Positions 44,187 to 51,289 of a stretch of DNA of 64,000 nucleotides are shown piece by piece. Every line of letters starts with the position of its first letter. Position 1 is the first letter of the stretch. This stretch comes from Shumkonia mesophila (GTDB lineage Bacteria; Pseudomonadota; Alphaproteobacteria; Rhodospirillales; Shumkoniaceae), in contig NZ_JAOTID010000012.1 in assembly GCF_026163695.1 (NCBI RefSeq), positions 1-64,000 of the forward strand, in the 5' to 3' direction. A program made the position numbers and the translations under genes. The notes under the pieces are model-generated. The model saw only the letters and a list, made by a program, of their open reading frames with translations. It was not told the DNA's origin and ran no database searches.

Positions 44187-44450
44187 ATGATGATTATCCC
44201 GCTTCCCTAATATACGCCAACCCGTTGACGGAAAAGGGGAAACCGGCGAGTCCCCGTAGGATCGTCATCCTTTGTCGTCATCTGTCATCATTTTGGCGTT
44301 TCCGCCTTTGAAATCAGCAGGTTGACCCGCCTCCACCGAGGCCGTTTCCCCTCCCGCCGCTCCCGCGCACGCGGGAGCCCGGAACCGCCCCACACCGCGC
44401 GAACAGCCGCCCCGGCCGCCCGCGCCCACGATCCGATCCACCCTGTCAAA
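44187..44450 (+). repeat. two-copy intergenic element, copy 2
   Basis: The plus strand shows AATGATGATTAT, ATATACGCCAACCCGTTGA, GGGGAAACC, GTCATC and TGTCGTCATCTGTCATCATT, AATCAG and CCTGTCAAA. The order is the same as in copy 1 at 8455-8653. Copy 2 carries an extra GC-rich insert of about 65 bases before CCTGTCAAA. A tiny frame on the other strand ending MMTDDDKG parallels MTTDDDR in copy 1. Confidence 0.45.
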
Positions 44451-44607
44451 GAGCAAATGAGGAATTTTAGCTCATATTTTTGCAAATATCAAGGTTTTTG
44501 ATCCTATCTCGGGGATGGATTGGTGATACGGTGAGGTGATCGCGAACAAACTCCTTTCATCACCACCGGTCTCGGCGCGGGTTCAATCTAGATTCTGCGC
44601 CGATTGA

Positions 44608-44811
44608 TCAGCGGTCGCGAGCCATTGGAGATCGAATTGTACGGAGACACTCAGCATAGGTATCAAGTATCCACCGTCGGTCTGCCGTCACCCCTCCACC
44701 GGGCCCATCGTAAAGCGACTTGCCTTCGGCAACTGCAATTTCTCGGAAGAGCTTGAATGCCACGAACTCTGGAGAGTTCTCTCCCATATGGACTACTGGG
44801 GCATCTGTCAT
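44608..44811 (-). CDS. small hypothetical protein
   Basis: The product has 67 residues, including MGENSPEFVAFKLFREIA and RRWILDTYAECLRTIR. This pattern resembles short conserved hypothetical proteins often found on mobile DNA. AGGAG lies 8 bases before the ATG, which supports expression. There is no signal peptide or membrane segment. It lies in the AT-richer island beside the P63C gene. The function is unknown. Confidence 0.6.
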   Translation of the reverse strand: MTDAPVVHMGENSPEFVAFKLFREIAVAEGKSLYDGPGGGVTADRRWILDTYAECLRTIRSPMARDR

Positions 44812-44889
44812 CTGTGGCGCTCCTAACGGAATTGGCTACTGAGCTAAACTTTCGTCACAACTCTAGTGCCGTACGAAATATGTGTAACG

Positions 44890-45046
44890 CTAGAGCATTT
44901 TGCGGCCACATGGAATCACCCCTTTATTGGTCGTCATTCCCGCGAACGCGGGAATTCAGGGCAACCGCTCCGTCACTCGCCCTGGACCCACGCGTTCGCG
45001 GGGGTGACGATGAAGAATGATCCCGCCTGAGCGGAAAATGCTCTAG
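44890..45046. repeat. MITE-like element with 12-bp terminal inverted repeats
   Basis: CTAGAGCATTTT (44890-44901) and AAAATGCTCTAG (45035-45046) are exact inverted repeats. Imperfect similarity continues inward (GGAATCA/GGGATCA). Inside lies a family-C REP-like pair of hairpins (44932-45010). No open reading frame spans it, so it would be a non-autonomous element. Confidence 0.6.
44932..45010. repeat. REP-like palindromic repeat (family C)
   Basis: Hairpins ATTCCCGCGAACGCGGGAAT and CCCACGCGTTCGCGGGGG are arranged as at 9155-9225 and 48606-48676, with CGTCA/TGACG ends. It is nested in the MITE-like element. Confidence 0.7.
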
Positions 45047-45070
45047 GCCGATAGCGCGGCAGAGGTCGGA

Positions 45071-46144
45071 CTATTCGACTCCTGGACGCGGTAAATACAT
45101 TCGAATTTGAATAGGTACCTTTCCGTTAAGCTCGGCCATACGATCCTTAAGTTCCCGCATATCACCGCAAGTCTTAGCAACGCCAATCAGCATCCAAATA
45201 TGCTCGACCAATTTCTTGAGACCATATTGAGCGCTTAGCCATTGGTGATAGTTTTTCCCGTGGCGAGGAGCGGGGGCATTGTCTTTCAGCCAATCCGCAA
45301 CGTCGGAATCCAGATACTCGTAGACCAATTCCATCACCAACTTTCCCCAGTACTTAGGGCGTTTGGTTACACTCCCCTTCCAACCCGTAAGACGCGCAAA
45401 CTCCTGCCAAAGTTCGTCTGGAAATGTCTTTTCCCATTTCCGCATTTCTTCGGTGAGGTAGGCTCGTAGTTTGACCTGCAGTGCATCTTCGGCACGTTCG
45501 TATTGGTACCCCGTCGCCTCATCAATAAGGGCCTCGAGTCCCACTCTGGCACACCCGGCCAAGAACATACCGGCCTTAATGGCCATTTCTTGTTGACGCG
45601 CAGTCAATTTGGGATGTGAGGAATTCGGGTCGTAGTGAGCGTTTAGAGCCGCAACGAATCCTTCGCAGATATCGATAAACAAGTCAGCTGGCAGGCCTTT
45701 AACGGCCTTCTCGAGGCCCTCAACCTCGGGGAGCCGAAAAGCCAGCATTCTCTCAAGTACGAGGTCTATAAAAATGAAAGGCTCAAGCGCCTTGACCCCA
45801 AGATACTTCTCGAGAGCCCCACCTCCTTTGATGCCGGTCAAAACCTCTGTAGCAGAAGTTCTCCCGATTACCCTCTGACCATCGCTCAGGACATAACAGG
45901 GAACATCCATTCCAACGATATTGAGATAACCCCGATACCTCGCGACGGGCAGGTTGGCAGATGGGCCATCTACAAAATCCTCAGGATTAATCGCGATGGA
46001 GATAGGAGTTTCCCCATCTGCGGGCATTATCGGGGACGGAGTCTTCATCCAACGTGCGCGACTCGCCTTCCGAGCGATGTCTCTGCGCTGTTCGGGAGAG
46101 AGCGATTCCGCCCGGGCTCGCCCACCTTTCGCATAATCTGGCAT
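45071..46144 (-). CDS. P63C-domain protein (phage/mobile-element type)
   Basis: The 357-residue product begins MPDYAKGGRARAESLSPEQR, typical of P63C proteins. The P63C domain in the C-terminal half shows YERAEDALQVKLRAYLTEEM and RKWEKTFPDELWQEFARLTGW. Such proteins occur in phages and integrated elements; their job is unknown. The start at 46144 has GGAGAAAG directly upstream. The codon use and base content are more AT-rich than in the flanking genes, which supports transfer. A 22-bp palindrome overlaps its likely promoter. Confidence 0.85.
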   Translation of the reverse strand: MPDYAKGGRARAESLSPEQRRDIARKASRARWMKTPSPIMPADGETPISIAINPEDFVDGPSANLPVARYRGYLNIVGMDVPCYVLSDGQRVIGRTSATEVLTGIKGGGALEKYLGVKALEPFIFIDLVLERMLAFRLPEVEGLEKAVKGLPADLFIDICEGFVAALNAHYDPNSSHPKLTARQQEMAIKAGMFLAGCARVGLEALIDEATGYQYERAEDALQVKLRAYLTEEMRKWEKTFPDELWQEFARLTGWKGSVTKRPKYWGKLVMELVYEYLDSDVADWLKDNAPAPRHGKNYHQWLSAQYGLKKLVEHIWMLIGVAKTCGDMRELKDRMAELNGKVPIQIRMYLPRPGVE

Positions 46145-46172
46145 CTCTTTCTCCATTGGAAGTCTCGAGGCA

Positions 46173-46194
46173 ATCGCAAGCATATGCTTGCGAT
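46173..46194. promoter_or_regulatory. 22-bp palindromic operator and promoter of the P63C gene
   Basis: The centre of this exact palindrome reads CGCAAGCATATGCTTGCG (46175-46192). On the minus strand a TTGCAT (46202-46207) and TATGCT (46179-46184) pair, 17 bases apart, forms a plausible promoter whose -10 lies in the palindrome. Half-site copies (ATGCTTGCGATGC) recur near 46216. A repressor bound here would block transcription. Confidence 0.55.
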
Positions 46195-46367
46195 GCTTGC
46201 TATGCAACAATAAAAATGCTTGCGATGCGGTGCCAGTTATCCGCCACTTCGACGTAACGGCCGGGTCTCGATTTTGCCGCTTCCCCTATTCTCCGAACCG
46301 GCCGTTTCCACTACCATGCCGTCAGGAACCGGGCGGCGGGCTCAACGGATCGGAAGAGGGGGCGAGC

Positions 46368-47675
46368 ATGGCGGTATCGGATTATTTCTCCCTGCGCGCG
46401 GGCGGCGATGCCGCCTTCACCTTCGAGGCGACCAAGGAGACCTTCGGGGCCGGCGCGCTGGCCGAGATCGGCGCCCACGCCCGCTTTTTGGGGATGCGCC
46501 GGGTCGCGCTGTACACCGATCCGCGCGTCGCCCGGCTGCCGGCCGTGGAAATCGCCACCCGGTCGCTGCGCGACAAGGGCATCGCCGTCACCCTTTACGA
46601 CCGCTGCGCGGTCGAGCCGACCGGGGCGTCGTTCAAGGCCGCCATCCGCTTCGCCGAGGCGGGCGATTTCGACGGCTTCGTTTCCGTCGGCGGCGGCTCG
46701 GTGATGGACACCTGCAAGGCGGCCAACCTGTATGCCACCCATCCGCCCGCCGACTTCCTGGATTACGTCAACGCGCCGATCGGCAAGGGCCGGCATGTGC
46801 CGGGGCCGCTGCGCCCCCACATCGCGTGCCCCACCACCTTCGGCACCGCCAGCGAGTGCACCGGCATCGCCATCTTCGATTTCGAGGAGATGAACGCCAA
46901 GACCGGCATCGCCAGCCCGCGATTGAAACCGTCGATGGGCATCGTCGACCCCGAGGCACTGGCCACCCTGCCCGTCCCGGTGGTCGCCGCCAACGGCATG
47001 GACGTGTTCAGCCACGCCGTCGAATCGCTGACCGCGCGGCCGCACACCCATCGCGCCGCGCCCGAGGACCCGGCGCTGCGGCCGTTGAGCCAGGGGGCCA
47101 ACCCCTACAGCGACATCAACTGCATCGAGGCCATCCGCCTGATCGGCGAGAACCTGGAACGCGCCGTCGCCAACCCCGCCGATTCGGAGGCCCGCGAGCG
47201 GCTGATGTTCGCCGGCATGCTGGCCGGCATCGGCTTCGGCACCGCCGGCTGCGCCATTCCGCACGGCATGTCCTATGCCGTGGCCGGGCTGGTGCGCGAT
47301 TACCGGGCCGAGGGCTGGCCCGAGGACCACCCGCTGGTGCCGCACGGCTTCGCGGTGATCGTCAATTCGCCGTCGGTGTTCCGCCACATGGGCCCGGCCT
47401 GCCCGGAGCGCCATCTTAGGGCCGCCCGCGCGTTGGGCGCCAAGACCGAAGGCGTCAACAAGGCGCCCGGCGACATCCTGGCCGACAAGGTGATCGAGAT
47501 GATGCGCGCCATCGGCATTCCCAACGGGCTGACGGGCGTCGGCTACACGGCGGCCGACGTGCCGGCCCTGACCGAGAAGGCGTGGCCGCAGAAGCGGGTC
47601 ATCGACAACGCGCCGCGCCCCATCGCCAGGGACGAGCTGGCCGCGATGTTCGAAGGCGCGCTGCGCTATTGGTGA
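46368..47675 (+). CDS. iron-containing alcohol dehydrogenase, hydroxyacid-oxoacid transhydrogenase-like
   Basis: The 435-residue product is a group III (Fe-dependent) dehydrogenase. It has the nucleotide loop VSVGGGSVMDTCKAANL, the metal-binding Asp/His segment NGMDVFSHAVESLTA, and later CAIPHGMSYAVAGLV. The insert RPLSQGANPYSDINCIEA is typical of the hydroxyacid-oxoacid transhydrogenase (ADHFE1) branch, which couples 4-hydroxybutyrate oxidation to 2-oxoglutarate reduction. The true substrate is not certain. GGAAGAGG precedes the ATG. It is the first typical chromosomal gene right of the island. Confidence 0.85.
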   Translation: MAVSDYFSLRAGGDAAFTFEATKETFGAGALAEIGAHARFLGMRRVALYTDPRVARLPAVEIATRSLRDKGIAVTLYDRCAVEPTGASFKAAIRFAEAGDFDGFVSVGGGSVMDTCKAANLYATHPPADFLDYVNAPIGKGRHVPGPLRPHIACPTTFGTASECTGIAIFDFEEMNAKTGIASPRLKPSMGIVDPEALATLPVPVVAANGMDVFSHAVESLTARPHTHRAAPEDPALRPLSQGANPYSDINCIEAIRLIGENLERAVANPADSEARERLMFAGMLAGIGFGTAGCAIPHGMSYAVAGLVRDYRAEGWPEDHPLVPHGFAVIVNSPSVFRHMGPACPERHLRAARALGAKTEGVNKAPGDILADKVIEMMRAIGIPNGLTGVGYTAADVPALTEKAWPQKRVIDNAPRPIARDELAAMFEGALRYW

Positions 47676-47695
47676 GGGGGCGGCGCACCCCCACC

Positions 47696-47940
47696 CCGAC
47701 CCTCCCCCGTCAAGGGGGAGGGGGAAGAGAAGAGCGACGCAACGGCGCCGTCATCTCCCTCCCCCTCGTGGGGAAGGGGGAAGAAGGCAATGCCGGGACG
47801 GAAACTCCCTCCCCCCTTGTGGGAGGGGGAGGAAGGCAATGCCGGGACGAAAACTCCCTCCCCCCTTGTGGGAGGGGGAAGAAGGCAATGCCGGGGCGGA
47901 AACTCCCTCCCCCCTCGTGGGGGAGGGTTGGGGAGGGGGG
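47696..47940. repeat. family-B repeat with tandem 49-bp palindromic units
   Basis: Four units begin at 47755, 47805, 47854 and 47903 (spacing 50, 49, 49). Each consists of a CTCCCTCCCCC/GGGGGAG hairpin followed by GAAGGCAATGCCGGGACG; the last is cut short. Units 2 and 3 differ at only a few bases. It lies between the dehydrogenase and GNAT genes. Confidence 0.75.
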
Positions 47941-48047
47941 CCGCGACCCGTCCGAGCTATGACCATGGAATGCCGCCTCCCCCTTGCCACCCCCGCGCCT
48001 TCCCGCCTACGCTGCCGCCCGGCCCTCAACCCCGTGGGAGAACCGCC

Positions 48048-48497
48048 TTGTCCGATGCCTTGACCGTGCGCCCCGTGGCGGCCGCCGATTTCGCCCAGTG
48101 GCTGCCCTTGTGGGTGGGCTATCACCGCTTCTATGGGCGGGCCATCGCCGACGACGTCACGCGCGTCACCTGGGGCCGCTTCTTCGACGCCTACGAGCCG
48201 CTCGAGGCCCTGGTGGCCGAGGCCGGCGGCGGGCTGATCGGCCTCGCCCACACCATCCTGCACCGCAACACGTCGATGATCGCCCCGGTCTGCTACATGC
48301 AGGACCTGTTCGTGGCGGAGGAGGCGCGGGGCCATGGGGTGGGGCGGGCGCTGATCGAGGCCGTCTACGCGCGGGCGCGGGCGGCGGGCCTAGCGCGCGT
48401 CTATTGGCAGACGCACGAGACCAACGCCACCGCGCAGGCGCTCTACGACAAGGTGGCCGAGCGCTCGGGGTTCATCCAGTACCGCAAGCAACTGTAG
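48048..48497 (+). CDS. GNAT-family N-acetyltransferase
   Basis: The 149-residue product has the GNAT fold with motif A as QDLFVAEEARGHGVGRALIE (acetyl-CoA pyrophosphate loop RGHGVG) and a C-terminal VYWQTHETNATAQALYDK. The substrate is unknown. The start is a TTG at 48048 with GGGAG 9 bases upstream; no ATG fits the family N-terminus (LTVRPVAAADF). It is flanked by repeats on both sides. Confidence 0.85.
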   Translation: MSDALTVRPVAAADFAQWLPLWVGYHRFYGRAIADDVTRVTWGRFFDAYEPLEALVAEAGGGLIGLAHTILHRNTSMIAPVCYMQDLFVAEEARGHGVGRALIEAVYARARAAGLARVYWQTHETNATAQALYDKVAERSGFIQYRKQL

Positions 48498-48605
48498 GGC
48501 CGAAGTGGCCGGTTACCCTCTCCGCCGGTGGGGCGGAGAGGAGGGGCATGGGCCGCGAGAGTCCGGGCGGCTAGACAGTTTGCAGTCAGACGAAGCCACC
48601 TCTCG

Positions 48606-48676
48606 CGTCACTCCCGCGCAGGCGGGAGTCCAGAACGGCGGTTTGGCCTGGATTCCCGCGTGCGCGGGAATGACGA
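48606..48676. repeat. REP-like palindromic repeat (family C)
   Basis: Hairpins ACTCCCGCGCAGGCGGGAGT and ATTCCCGCGTGCGCGGGAAT have CCAG/CTGG-type inner edges, as in the copies at 9155 and 44932. It lies between convergent genes. Confidence 0.75.
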
Positions 48677-48713
48677 GGAATTAATTGGCGATTCCGTGCG
48701 AGCGGAAACGACG

Positions 48714-49199
48714 CTATAAGCCGCCGCCGCCCTTTTTTTCCGAGCCGATCACGATTTGGGTATAGGCCGGGGGCCACGGGGCCGGTACCGGGTTTTCCGC
48801 TTCCACACAGCCGGCGGTGAGGCCGGCGGGCGGCAATTGGCCCTCCCAATAGCCCTTGAAGGCCACAAGGCCGGCGACCGGAACGTCCTCGACCTCCAGG
48901 CGGGCCTGGCGGAGGGTTCGCGCCGCCGCCCCCTGGACCCCCTTGCCGCCATGGGCGATCCACACCCCGCACACGACCAGCCGCCGTTCCATCGCCACGA
49001 CGCGATAGACGACGTCGACCCAGCCGGTGCCGGAAATGTGGTGCGCGGAATGCACGGCATCGGGCAGCGCCGGGTCGAACGGCTGGTCGGGAAGGCGCCG
49101 CGCCCCGTATCCCGGCGCCGGGGGAGGGGCCGACTGGCAGCCCAGCAGCGCCGCCACCAGGGCGGCGACGGCGAGAAACCTGAACAGCGAATTCTTCAA
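48714..49199 (-). CDS. hypothetical lipoprotein
   Basis: The 161-residue product has a lipoprotein signal: hydrophobic FLAVAALVAAL followed by the lipobox LLGC near residue 20. The acylated protein should sit in the periplasmic face of a membrane. The mature part has no domain I recognise (WVDVVYRVVAMERRLVVCGVW, then AFKGYWEGQLP). The start is a TTG at 49199 with GGAGGGG just upstream; no ATG lies at a suitable place. It ends in a short Gly run. Confidence 0.65.
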   Translation of the reverse strand: MKNSLFRFLAVAALVAALLGCQSAPPPAPGYGARRLPDQPFDPALPDAVHSAHHISGTGWVDVVYRVVAMERRLVVCGVWIAHGGKGVQGAAARTLRQARLEVEDVPVAGLVAFKGYWEGQLPPAGLTAGCVEAENPVPAPWPPAYTQIVIGSEKKGGGGL

Positions 49200-49289
49200 T
49201 CGCCCCTCCGCTTCTGCGGGTGCATGGGAAAAACCGCGCGGAGAATAGGGCCATTCGGGTCGAATTTGAACCGCCTTGTCACGGCCGGA

Positions 49290-49446
49290 TGTCACCCCCT
49301 CCCCGACCCTCCCCCATCGAGGGGGAGGGAGAAAAGGGAAGGCGGGCGCCGCTGCGTTCCCACCATCTTGGGAGATGGAGAAAGGGAGAAGGCGGGTGCC
49401 GCCGCGTTCCCTCCCCCCTTCGCGGGGGAGGGACAGGGAGGGGGGC
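49290..49446. repeat. hairpin-rich repeat, family B
   Basis: CCCTCCCCGACCCTCCCCCA with its complement, and CCCTCCCCCCTTCGCGGGGG, form stems around two near-copies of GAAGGCGGGYGCCGCYGCGT. It occupies the region upstream of the lipoprotein gene and left of the large inverted repeat. Confidence 0.6.
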
Positions 49447-49496
49447 GCCAAGCGCGATTGGCGGTTGGCGGCGGCCGGCGGGTCGGGCACAGTGGC

Positions 49497-49586
49497 AATT
49501 TCGGTGACAGTGCACTTAATTCCCATGGAGTCAGCCTGTTGCAATGGGCTGACGTGACGGGAATTAAGTGCACTGTCACCGAAATT
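49497..49586. repeat. perfect 28-bp inverted repeat with nested stem
   Basis: Arms 49497-49524 and 49559-49586 are exact complements (core GGTGACAGTGCACTTAATTC). The 34-base loop holds a second perfect 7-bp stem, GTCAGCC/GGCTGAC. The structure ends one base before the ribosome site (GGGAGG) of the next gene, so it lies in its leader. It has no transposase and may be a REP/MITE-like unit. Confidence 0.8.
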
Positions 49587-49597
49587 AGGGAGGCCCC

Positions 49598-50071
49598 ATG
49601 GACGACGTCACCATCGCCCGCGCGCTGCACGTTCTGGCCGTCGTCCACTGGATCGGCGGGGTGGCCATGGTCACCGCCGTCATCCTGCCGGCGCTCAGGC
49701 GCCGGGGCGAGGCGGCCGAGCGCCTGGCGCTGTTCGAGGCGGTGGAGGGCCGGTTCGGCGGCCAGGCCAAGGTCTCGACCCTGCTGGCCGGGGCGAGCGG
49801 GTTCTACATGACCTGGCGGATGGACGCCTGGGATCGCTTCCTCGATCCCGGCCTGTGGTGGATGCATGCCATGGTGGCGGTGTGGGCGATCTTCACCGTC
49901 GTGCTGTTCGCGGCCGAGCCGCTCATCCTGCACCGCTGGTTCCGCGACCGGGCGGCGCTGGACCCCGAGGGCACCTTCGCCCTGGTGCAACGGTTCCACT
50001 GGGTGCTGCTGGCGGCGAGCCTGATCGCCGTGGCCGGCGCCGTGCTGGGGGCGCACGGCATGCTCTATTGA
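49598..50071 (+). CDS. small four-helix membrane protein (CopD-like)
   Basis: The 157-residue inner-membrane protein has four predicted helices. The first contains ALHVLAVVHWIGGVAMVTAV, with a His pair, and the last ends FHWVLLAASLIAVAGAVLGA. The layout and conserved His residues recall the CopD/YgjV-like copper-resistance or cytochrome-b-like membrane families, but the assignment is loose. GGGAGG lies 6 bases before the ATG, right after the large inverted repeat. Confidence 0.65.
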   Translation: MDDVTIARALHVLAVVHWIGGVAMVTAVILPALRRRGEAAERLALFEAVEGRFGGQAKVSTLLAGASGFYMTWRMDAWDRFLDPGLWWMHAMVAVWAIFTVVLFAAEPLILHRWFRDRAALDPEGTFALVQRFHWVLLAASLIAVAGAVLGAHGMLY

Positions 50072-50126
50072 CGGCGCGCGGCCCATCGGCCACAACTGCG
50101 ACCCCTTCGCAGCGGAGTCCTTTGCC

Positions 50127-51149
50127 GTGACACGTCCCGTTGTGCGCCGCCTTGTCGTCGCCGGCCGCCGCATCCGCAGGTGGCGGCGCTACTTTCCCGG
50201 CATGGTGGTGGCCCTTACGGTGGCCGCCGCCGCCCGCTTTCTTTCCGACCACTACGGCGCCCCGCAGATGCTGTTCGCCCTGCTGCTGGGCCTGGCCTTC
50301 CATTTCCTGGCCGAGGACCGGCGCTCGGTGCCGGGCATCCAGTTCACGGCGTCCCGCGTGCTGCGCGTCGGCGTGGCGCTGCTGGGCCTGCGCATCACGG
50401 TCGAGCAGGTGGCCGGTCTGGGCTGGGGCCTGATCGGCTGGGTCGGGGCCGGGGTGGTGATGACCATCGCCGTCGGCTGGGCGGCGTCGAAGCTTTTGGG
50501 CCGGGGCGGCAGCTTCGGGGTGCTGACGGGCGGCGCGGTGGGCATCTGCGGCGCCTCGGCGGCGATGGCCATCTCGGCGGTGCTGCCGCGCCATCCGCAC
50601 CACGAGCGCGACACCATCTTCGCGGTCATCGCGGTGACCACGCTGTCCACCATCGCCATGGTGGTCTATCCCATCGTCGCCAGGGCCCTGGGGCTCGACG
50701 ATCATTCGGCGGGCATCTTCCTCGGCGGCACCATCCACGACGTCGCCCAGGTGGTGGGGGCCGGCTATGGCATTTCGCCCGAGGCCGGCGACGTGGCCAC
50801 GGTGACGAAACTGTTCCGCGTCGCCATGCTGGTGCCGGTGGTGTTCGCGCTGTCGCTGGTGTTCGGGCGCCGCGAGGGCGGGGCCGGCCGGCGGCCGCCG
50901 CTGCCGCTGTTCGTCGTCGCCTTCTGCCTGCTGGTCGCCGCCAACAGCTTGGGCCTCGTGCCCGAGGCGGCCCGCCAGCCGTTGAGCGAGCTGTCGAGCT
51001 GGTGCCTGGTGGCGGCGATCGCCGCGCTGGGGGTCAAGACCTCGCTCAAGGCCCTGGTGACGGTGGGCGCCGTGCCGGTCAGCCTGATGGTCGCCGAAAC
51101 GCTGTTCATCGCCACCTGGGTGCTGGCCGGCGCGGCGTTCCTGGGCTGA
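50127..51149 (+). CDS. YeiH-family putative sulfate exporter
   Basis: The 340-residue integral membrane protein has about ten hydrophobic segments and the YeiH/UPF0324 signatures LLGLRITVEQV, GGAVGICGASAAMAISAVL and FLGGTIHDVAQVVGAGYG. The family name "sulfate exporter" is a prediction; some members have been linked to small sulfonates or other anions. The start is a GTG with GGAG 9 bases upstream. It is followed by a dispersed repeat and lies convergent to the AllC-like gene. Confidence 0.85.
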   Translation: MTRPVVRRLVVAGRRIRRWRRYFPGMVVALTVAAAARFLSDHYGAPQMLFALLLGLAFHFLAEDRRSVPGIQFTASRVLRVGVALLGLRITVEQVAGLGWGLIGWVGAGVVMTIAVGWAASKLLGRGGSFGVLTGGAVGICGASAAMAISAVLPRHPHHERDTIFAVIAVTTLSTIAMVVYPIVARALGLDDHSAGIFLGGTIHDVAQVVGAGYGISPEAGDVATVTKLFRVAMLVPVVFALSLVFGRREGGAGRRPPLPLFVVAFCLLVAANSLGLVPEAARQPLSELSSWCLVAAIAALGVKTSLKALVTVGAVPVSLMVAETLFIATWVLAGAAFLG

Positions 51150-51163
51150 ATGAGAAAGCTCGA

Positions 51164-51277
51164 ACCACCGAGAACACCGAGAACACAGAGGGTCACAGAG
51201 AAGATTTAAGTGCGGGCGGAGCCCGCGCAGAAGTCCTTCTCAGTGTCTTTCTCAGTGTTCTCCGTGTTCTCGGTGGT
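51164..51277. repeat. ACCACCGAGAACAC-type palindromic repeat
   Basis: ACCACCGAGAACAC with several GAACAC and CAGAG iterations on the left is mirrored by GTGTTCTCGGTGGT on the right. A GCGGGC-GGA-GCCCGC hairpin (51212-51226) lies in the middle. Repeats of this kind occur between genes in many genomes. It lies between convergent genes. Confidence 0.65.
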
Positions 51278-51289
51278 GAATCTTAATTC

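Larger units (their letters stand above)
43893..44607. other. long intergenic region at the left edge of an AT-rich island
   Basis: It holds a family-B repeat (44062-44172), copy 2 of the two-copy element (44187-44450), a GC-rich stretch with a REP-like half hairpin (44360-44380), and then AT-rich DNA from about 44450. No gene is called. A minus-strand open frame at 44265-44456 starts at TTG and lacks a ribosome site. Confidence 0.45.

Noticed and set aside
44265-44456. A 63-codon minus-strand frame ending MMTDDDKG
   Set aside because: Starts at TTG with no ribosome site; only the last few codons resemble copy 1, where the frame is interrupted after LLFDR. It is noted only under the two-copy element.
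47755-47939. CRISPR array
   Set aside because: The units are contiguous, nearly identical along their whole length and contain no variable spacers; no cas gene is present.
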